This document shows positions 57,540 to 64,000 of a stretch of DNA of 64,000 nucleotides, one piece after another. A model generated the notes under the pieces. It was not told the origin of the DNA. It made no database searches and worked only from the letters and a program-made list of their open reading frames with translations. Every line of letters starts with the position of its first letter. Positions within the stretch are counted from its first letter, which is position 1. The translations under genes and the position numbers were made by a program. The stretch comes from Stichopus chloronotus (taxonomy: Eukaryota > Echinodermata > Holothuroidea > Aspidochirotida > Stichopodidae): NCBI GenBank assembly GCA_021234535.1, contig CM037840.1:334909-398908 (forward strand), written 5' to 3'.

Positions 57540-60500
57540 AATAGGTGAATCCGACTTATGGATAAGAATGACATTTGAAAGCTATTAATGACGTCATTTA
57601 TTATTAAGTAAGCCTCCAATACAGTAATATCACATTAAATCGGTTATCTCTCAACGCTGACAAAAAGATCTCGAGAATAGAGCAAAATCAAAAAGGTAGC
57701 AGATTTTGGCCAAAATATGAAAATTTGATAAGGCTATAGCCTTACCGTACGTTTCGGTCAATTTCAGCCAAATCGTCGATATTTTCAATCGTTATCAAAA
57801 ATGTGTCTATTTCTTTAATATACATTCTAAATGAATGAAAGACCCTTCCTAAGCCCGAAATCGACCTTCTTTTAACAGAAACATTATTTATAATCTCATT
57901 TTTGTTTTAAATCTCACCAGAAATAATGTACAAGAAAATGTAGTTGACAGAAAAAAAAAAGTCATTTCTCAAGATTCAAGGATAAAATGAAGCAGTCATG
58001 AATATTCATTAAATTATAACATTGTGGTTCTTATGTTATATTTGTCAAATTTACGCTTTTTATTTTGTTTTTCATCAATGAAAACAATCATTGGCCTCTC
58101 CCTTCCTTGTAGCAATCGTTCTGTGGAACAAACAAACATCCGTAGTCTTATTGGTTAACACACTATGAACCAAAAACGTCAATGTTTTAATATTAATATT
58201 ATTAAAGTATACCTGTTTAGGGTGAAGGAATATACCAAGCAGAACAGTTAAAAAAACAAACAAAATGATCACTTGTTCTTCTAGATGTTGCTAGGTTAAT
58301 GATGTCGAGTAATTTCAAGGTGAATCCGACTACTGGATACGTATGACATTGAAAAGATATTAATGACGTCATTTATTATTAATAAAGCCTCCAATACAGT
58401 AATATCACATTGAATCGGTCATTTCTCAACCCTGACAAAAAGATCTCAAAAATAGAGAAAAATTGAAATTGTAGCAGATTTTGGCCAAACTTTAAGAATT
58501 TGATCAGGCTATAGCCTTACGTTTAGGTCAATTTCAGCCAAATTGTCGATATTTTCAGTCGTTACCAAAAATGTGTCTATTTCTTTAATATACATTCTAA
58601 ATAAATGAAAGACCCTTCTTCAGCACGAAATCGTCTTTCTTTCAACAGAAACATTATTTATGATCTCATTTTTGTTTTAAATCTCACCAGAAATAAGGTA
58701 GAGTAAAATGTAGTTGACAGAAAAAAAAAGGAAGCCATTTCTCAAGATTCCAGGATAAAATGAAGCAGTAATGAATATTCATTAAATTATAACATTGTAG
58801 TTCTTATGTTATATTTGTCAAATTTACACTTTTTATTTTTTTTTCATAAATGAAAACAATCATTGCCATCTCCCTTCCTTGTAGCAATAGTTTTGTGGAT
58901 TAAACAAACATTGGTAGTCTCATTGATTTACCTACGTTTTGGTCAGTTACAGCCAAATCGTCGATATTTTCAATCGTTACCAAAAATGTTTCTATTTCTT
59001 TAATATACATTCTCAATGAATTAAAAACCCTTCCTCAGCATGAAATCGTCCTTCTTTTAACAGAAACTTCACTTATAATCTTATTTTCTTAAAATCTCTC
59101 CAGAAATGAGGTACAGTAAAATGTTGTTGACAGAAAAAAAAAAGTCATTTCTCAAGGTACCAGGATAAAATGAAGCAGTCATGAATATAAATTAGATTAT
59201 AACGATGTGGTTCTTATGTTATATTTGTCAAATTTACACTCTTTTTTTTTTCATCAATGAAAACAATCATTGGCCTCTCCCTTCCTTGTAGGAATCGTTC
59301 TGTTGAACAAACAAACATCCGTAGTCTCATTGGTTAACACACTATAAACCAAAAACGTCAATGTTTTAATATTAATATTATTAAAGTATACCTGTTTAGT
59401 GCGAAGGACTATACCAAGCAGAACAGTTAAAAAAACAAACAAAATGATCACTTGTTCTTCTAGATGTTGCTAAGTTCATGATATCGAATAATTTCAATAT
59501 GAATCCGACTAATGGATACGTATGACATTTAAAAGCTATTAATGACGTCATTTATTATTAATTAAGCCTCCAATACAGTAATGTCACATTGAATCGGTCA
59601 TTTCTCAACGCTCAGAGAAAGAACTCGAAATTGAACAAAATGGAAATTGTAGCAGATTTTGGCCAAAATATGAAAATTTGATAAGGCTATAGTCCTACGT
59701 TTAGGTCAATTTCAGCCAAATCGTGGATAGTTTCAATGGTTACCAAAAATGTATCTATTTCTTTAATATACATTCTAAATGATTGAAAGACCCTTCCTCA
59801 TTCTGAAATCGTCCTTCTTTTAACAGAAACATTATTTATAATCTCATTTTTAAAAAAAATCTTTCCAGAAATTAGGTACAGTAATATGTAGTTGATAGGA
59901 AAAAACAAATGTCATTTCTCAAGATTCCAGGATAAAATGAAGCAGTCATGAATATTAATGAGACTATAACGATGTGGTTCTCATGTTATATTTGTCAAAT
60001 TTACACTCTTTTTTTTTTTCATAAATGAAAACAATCATTGGCCTCTCCCTTCCTTGTAGCAATCGTTCTTTGGAACAAACAAACATCCGTAGTCTCATTG
60101 GTTAACACACTATAAACCAAAAACGTCAATGTTTTAATATTAATATTATTAAAGTATACCTGTTTAGTGTGAAGGGCTATACCAAGCAGAACAGTTGAAA
60201 GAACAAACAAAATGATCACTTGTTCTTGAAGATGTTGCTAAGTTCATGATGTCGAGTAATTTCAAGGTGAATCCGACTACTGGATACGTATGACATTGAA
60301 AAGCTATTAATGACGTCATTTAATATTAATAAAGCCTCCAATACAGTAATATCACATTGAATCGGTAATTTCTCAACGCTGACAAAAAGACCTCGAAAAT
60401 AGAGAAAAATCGAAATTGTAGCAGATTTTGGCCACAATATAAAAAAATTATAAAATTATAGCCAAACCTTTTGGTCAGTTACAGCCAAATCGTCGATATT

Positions 60501-63500
60501 TTAAATCGTTACCAAAAATGTTTCTATTTCTTTTATATACATTCTCAATGAATGAAAGACCCTTCCTCATCCTGAAATCGTCCTTCTTTTAACAGAAACA
60601 TTACTTATAATCTCATTCTTCAAAAAAAATCTTTCCAGAAATAAGATACAGTAAAATGTAGTTGACAGAAAAAAACAAATGTCATTTCTCAAGATTCCAG
60701 GATAAAATGAAGCAGTCATGAATATTCATTAGACTATAACATTGTGGTTCTTAAGTTATATTTGTCAAATTTACACTCTTTATTTTTTTTTTTCATAAAT
60801 GAAAACAATCATTGGCCTCTCCCTTCCTTGTAGCAATCGTTCTGTGGAACAAACAAACATCCGTAGTCTCATTGGTTTACACACTATGAACCAAAAACGT
60901 CAATGTTTTAATATTAATATTATTAAAGTATACCTGTTTAGTGTGAAGGGCTATACCAAGCAGAACAGTTGAAAGAACAAACAAAATGATCACTTGTTCT
61001 TGAAGATGTTGCTAAGTTCATGATGTCGAGTAATTTCAAGGTGAATCCGACTACTGGATACGTATGACATTTAAAAGCTATTAATGACGTCATTTATTAT
61101 TAATAAAGACTCAAATACAGTAATATCATATTGAATCGGTCATTTCTCAACGCTGACAAAAAGATCTCGAAAATAGAGAAAAATCGAAATTGTAGCAGTT
61201 TTAGGCCAAAATATGAAAATTTGGTAAGACTATATCCTTACGTTTTAGTCAATCTCAGCCAAATCGTCGATATTTTCAATCGTTACCAAAAATGTCTCTA
61301 TTTCTTTAATATACATTCTAAATGAATGAAAGACCCTTATTAAGCACGAAATCGTCCTTCTTTTAACAGAAACATTATTTATAATCTCATTTTTGTTTTA
61401 AATCTCTCCAGAAATAAGGTAGAGTAAAATGTAGTTGACGGGGAAAAAAAGTCATTTCTCAAGATTCCAGGATAAAATGAAGCAGTCATGAATATTCATT
61501 AAATTATAACATTAGGGTTCTTATGTTATATTTGTCAAATTTAGACCTTTAATTTTTTTTTTCATCAATGAAAACAATCATTGGCCTCTCCCTTCCTTGT
61601 AGCAATCGTTCTGTGGAACAAACAAACATCCGTAGTCTCATTGGTTAACACACTATGAACCAAAAACGTTACTGTTTTAACGTTAATAATATTAAAGTAT
61701 ACCTGTTTAGTGTGAAGGGCTATACCAAGCAGAACAATTAAAAAACAAACAAAATGATTACTTGTTCTCCTAGATGTTGCTAAGTTCATGATGTCGAGTA
61801 ATTTCAAGGTGAATCCGACTTATGGATACGTATGACATTTAAACGCTAGTAATGAAGTCATTTATTATTAACAAAGCCTCCAATACAATAATATCACATT
61901 GAATCGGTCATTTCTCAACCCTGACAAAAGAATCACGAAAATTGAGCAAAATCGAAATTCTAGCAGATTTTGTCCAAAAGTTGAAAATTTGATAAGGCGA
62001 TAGCCTTATGTTTCAGTCAATTTCGGTCAAATCGTCGATATTTTCAATCGTTGGCAAAAATGTGTCTATTTCTTTAACATACATTCTAAATAAATGAAAG
62101 ACCCTTTCTAAGAACGAAATCGTCCTTCTTTTAACAGAAACATTATTTATGATCTCATTTTTTTTTTAAATCTCTCCAGAAATAAGGTACAGTAAAATGT
62201 AGTTAACAGAAAAAAAAAAAAAAAAAAAGTCATTTCTCAAGATTCAAGGATAAAATGAAGCAGTCATGAATATTCATTAAATTATAACATTAGGGTTCTT
62301 ATGTTATATTTTTCAAATTTACACTCTCTCTTTTTTTCATCAATGAAAACAATCATTGGCCTCTCCCTTCCTTGTAGCAATGGTTTTGTGGAACAAACAA
62401 ACATCCGTAGTCTTATTGGTTAACGCCCTATGAATGCAAAATGTCAATGTTTTAATGTTAATATTATTAAAGTATACCTGTTTAGTGTGAAGGGCTATAC
62501 CAAGCAGAAGAGTTAAAAACAAAAACAAACAAAATGATCACTTGTTCTTGACGATGTTGCTAAGTTCATGATGTCGAGTAATTTCAAGGTGAATCCGACT
62601 TATGGATACGTATGACATGTAAAAGCTATTAATGACGTCATTTCTTATTAATTAAGCCTCCGATACCGTAATATCACATTAAATAGGTAATTTCTCAACG
62701 CTGACAAAAAGATCTCGAAAATCAAGAAAAATCGAAATTGTAGCAGAGTTTGGCTAAAATTTGAAAATGTGATAAGGGTATAAGCCTTACATTTAGGTCA
62801 ATTTTAGCCAAATTGTCGAATATTTTCAATCGTTGGCCAAAATGTGTCTATTTCTTATTATACATTCTAAATGAATGAAAGACCCTTCCTAAGCACGAAA
62901 TCGACCTTCTTTTAACAGAAACATTATTTATGATCTCATTTTTTTTTTAAATCTCTCCAGAAATAAGTTCAGTAAAACATAGTTTACAGGGAAAAAAAGT
63001 CATTTCTCAAGATTCCAGAATAAAATGAAGCAGTCATGAATATTCATTAAATCATAACATTGTGGTTGTTTTGTTATATTGGTCAATTTTACACCCTTTT
63101 TTTTTTCATAAATGAAAACAATCATTGGCCTTTCCCTTCCTTGTAGCAATCGTTCTGTGGAACAAAAAAACATCCGTAGTCTCATTGGTTTACACACTAT
63201 GAACCAAAAACGTCAATGTTTTAATATTAATATTATTAAATTATACCTGTTTAGTGTGAAGGACTATACCAAGCAAAACAGTTAAAAAAAACAAACAAAA
63301 TGATCACTTGTTCTTCTAGATGTTGCTAAGTTCATGATGTCGAGTAATTTCAAGGTGAATCCGACTTATGGATACGTATGACATTTAAAAGGTATTAATG
63401 ACGTCATTTATTATTAATAAAGCCTCCAATACAGTAATATCACACGGGATTAGTCATTTCTCAATGCTGACAGAATAATCGCGTAAATGGAGCTAAATAA

Positions 63501-63960
63501 CAAAATGTAGCAGATTTTGGCCAAAATATGACGATTTGATAACGCTATAGCCTTACGTTTTTATTTTTTATTTTTTTGTACATTGGGGCTTCATCGCTGA
63601 TATTTGCAATCGTTACCGCAAACGTGTCTATTTTTATTAAAAATACATGCTTATTCAAAAGGAGACCATTCCTAGTCAGAAAACGTCCCTCTAGTTTTGA
63701 TAAAAACATCGATTATGATGTCATAATTTATATATTCTCTGAAGAAATAAAGTACATTAAAATGCAGTTGACCCCAAAAGTTGTCATTTCTTAAGATTTT
63801 AAGATAAAATGAAGCAGCCATTAATATTCATCAATTTGTTACTTTTACTTTTGTGGTCTTTATCTAAATTTGTCAAAATTGCACTCTTCAGTTTCTTCAT
63901 TAACGAAAACAATTAATTGCCTACGTATGCCTAACAAAAGAAATATTGACAATGTACAAC
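57540..63960 (+). repeat. Head-to-tail array of ~770-bp CRE monomers
   Basis: The phrase gaatccgact recurs at about 57547, 58322, 59501, 60268, 61046, 61812, 62596 and 63357, that is every 761-784 bases except one 1179-base step that contains an extra half unit (about 58926-59320). TGACGTCA is intact in seven of eight units (57589, 58364, 59543, 60311, 61085, 62633, 63399) and TGAAGTCA in the unit near 61852. A minus-strand frame of 62-80 codons recurs in most units but is frameshifted in the last and has no domain. Confidence 0.9.
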
Positions 63961-64000
63961 GCTCAGCATTATCTGTTTTGCATAGTTTTCACGAAACTTT
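63905..64000 (+). repeat. Start of the 24915-25760-type segment at the right edge
   Basis: Matches about 24915-25013 (tgacaatgtacaacgctcag and the gttttcacgaaactttt block). The array therefore joins the same unique segment as the single monomer at 24110-24950. Confidence 0.75.

Noticed and set aside
58075..62528. Recurrent 62-80-codon minus-strand frame in the array monomers
   Set aside because: It recurs because the DNA unit recurs. It is frameshifted in the unit at 63000-63197, varies at both ends and has no recognisable domain.

Overview
The window looks like nuclear DNA of a marine invertebrate, most likely a deuterostome such as an echinoderm. This is inference. The supporting signs are AT-rich, intron- and repeat-dominated sequence, a long single-exon TRIM-type gene with a tandem relative, a split SEA-domain gene with canonical GT-AG introns, and dispersed elements carrying AGGTCA words. 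Nothing bacterial, viral or organellar was seen. Coding content is low, and most of the window is repeats and intergenic DNA.

Layout. 0.2-3.1 kb: 3' part of a minus-strand gene whose exons assemble into one complete SEA domain with a GSVVV self-cleavage motif; the gene runs off the left edge. 3.1-8.95 kb: non-coding, with a hairpin, a TACAGTA-rich stretch, one copy of a ~930-bp repeat, and a GAAAAACG minisatellite. About 9-18.4 kb (copy A) and 25.8-35.5 kb (copy B) are two direct copies of a ~10-kb segment spaced ~17 kb apart. Each ends at a minus-strand RING/B-box/coiled-coil/beta-propeller (TRIM) gene. Copy A has an intact 733-codon reading frame. Copy B is broken by several frameshifts and a stop, but keeps an open RING-B-box-coiled-coil half. 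The last ~1 kb of both copies is almost identical, which points to recent gene conversion.

18.4-25.8 kb between the copies: a CAT microsatellite, an AGGTCA-type repeat, a probable MITE packed with GATAAACC/GGTTTATC palindromes, a reverse-transcriptase remnant, and a plus-oriented copy of a repeat monomer that carries the CRE palindrome TGACGTCA. 35.5-54.9 kb: gene-poor, with a 160-bp tandem repeat, a minus-oriented CRE monomer, an inverted copy of the segment found at 25 kb, a T-poor stretch, a 1.3-kb GAT repeat, a tRNA-derived SINE-like block, a possible terminal exon at 50.5 kb, and a ~160-bp inverted repeat at 52.5/53.8 kb. 55-64 kb: a head-to-tail array of ~770-bp CRE monomers running to the right edge, where it joins the same unique segment seen at 25 kb.

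The genes do not form a pathway. The two main themes are a TRIM family evolving by segmental duplication, decay and conversion, and a foldback-like repeat family that has spread and amplified CRE-bearing monomers. All exon boundaries, identities and repeat periods were read by eye.
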